DNA of 5,843 nucleotides from an uncultured Emergencia sp. (GTDB taxonomy: Bacteria > Bacillota > Clostridia > Peptostreptococcales > Anaerovoracaceae), in assembly GCA_937997955.1 (NCBI GenBank), contig CALLDR010000104.1:1-5843 (forward strand), read 5' to 3'. Both the position numbers and the translations under genes were made by a program. How positions within the stretch are numbered: position 1 is the stretch's first letter; every line of letters begins with the position of its first letter. Below, one piece after another: positions 5,717 through 5,843 of the stretch. Under the pieces are notes generated by a model. The model was not told the DNA's origin. It was given only the letters and a program-made list of their open reading frames with translations, and ran no database searches.

Positions 5717-5775
5717 CACTCCCTTTGCGGCGGAAAGCTGTATTCCGCAAAACCAGGAATCCGAACCTCTTTTTT
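5693..5775. repeat. Structured inverted repeat, possible non-coding RNA or bidirectional terminator
   Basis: AAAAAAGGTT (5693-5702) faces AACC-TC-TTTTTT (5764-5775), enclosing a stem TTTGCGG (5724-5730)/CCGCAAA (5745-5751). On the minus strand an extra ATTCC/GGAGT pairing extends the inner stem. T runs leave the element on both strands. It lies between the two direct repeat copies. I do not recognise it as a named riboswitch or RNA family, and no open reading frame here is convincing. Confidence 0.4.
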
Positions 5776-5785
5776 CATAAAATAT

Positions 5786-5822
5786 CATCTGAAAACAGAC
5801 AAAAACGAGAAAAAGGTACAAC
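5786..5822. repeat. Direct repeat, copy 2 (CATCTGAAA ... AGGTACAAC), cut short by the window end
   Basis: This is the second copy of the unit at 5680-5716, with the same 28-base internal spacing and CCCT at 5825-5828. Past it the plus strand ends in GAAAAGGAGCC (5833-5843), which contains a ribosome-binding-site-like AAGGAG, so a rightward gene may begin just beyond the window. Whether the repeat array continues cannot be seen. Confidence 0.55.
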
Positions 5823-5843
5823 TTCCCTCCATGAAAAGGAGCC

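Noticed and set aside
5633..5821. 62-codon minus-strand reading frame near the window end
   Set aside because: It begins at TTG and crosses both direct repeat copies in different frames (106 is not a multiple of three). Although GGAGGG lies upstream, the protein resembles nothing I know; a structured non-coding region explains it better.

Overview
The window looks like chromosomal DNA of an anaerobic Gram-positive bacterium of the class Clostridia. This rests on strong AGGAGG-type ribosome binding sites, AT-rich intergenic DNA around moderately GC-rich genes, and protein families typical of butyrate and butanol metabolism. I cannot name a genus.

Layout: four genes point left (minus strand) and one points right. 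Reading the minus strand from about 4160 down to 1, a PAS-AAA-Fis activator of sigma-54 RNA polymerase (4118-2730) is followed by a 354-base intergenic region, a D-3-hydroxybutyrate dehydrogenase (2375-1614), a GntP-family permease (1532-141), and the first 18 codons of a CoA-transferase alpha subunit (55-1, running off the window). Divergent from the activator is an iron-dependent group III alcohol dehydrogenase of the clostridial butanol dehydrogenase type (4325-5506, plus strand), with a strong hairpin behind it. The last 330 bases hold no convincing gene but contain an imperfect direct repeat with a 106-base period and a structured inverted repeat.

How it fits together (inference from families and order): the permease brings 3-hydroxybutyrate or a similar hydroxy acid into the cell, the dehydrogenase oxidises it to acetoacetate, and the CoA-transferase activates acetoacetate to acetoacetyl-CoA. 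The activator probably senses a metabolite through its PAS domain and switches the operon on. This parallels E. coli AtoC and atoDAEB, but with a one-component sensor. A near-perfect sigma-54 promoter (TGGCAT-N5-TTGCT, minus strand 2475-2460) lies between the activator and the dehydrogenase, where this model predicts it.

The least expected part is the 2376-2729 intergenic region. It holds three overlapping or adjacent dyads. Two of them share one arm, so as minus-strand RNA they form mutually exclusive hairpins, the second ending in a T-rich tract: an attenuator-like layout between the activator gene and the operon it probably controls. The same core motif (about AAAGGTGTAAGGA) recurs four times and could instead be a protein-binding site.
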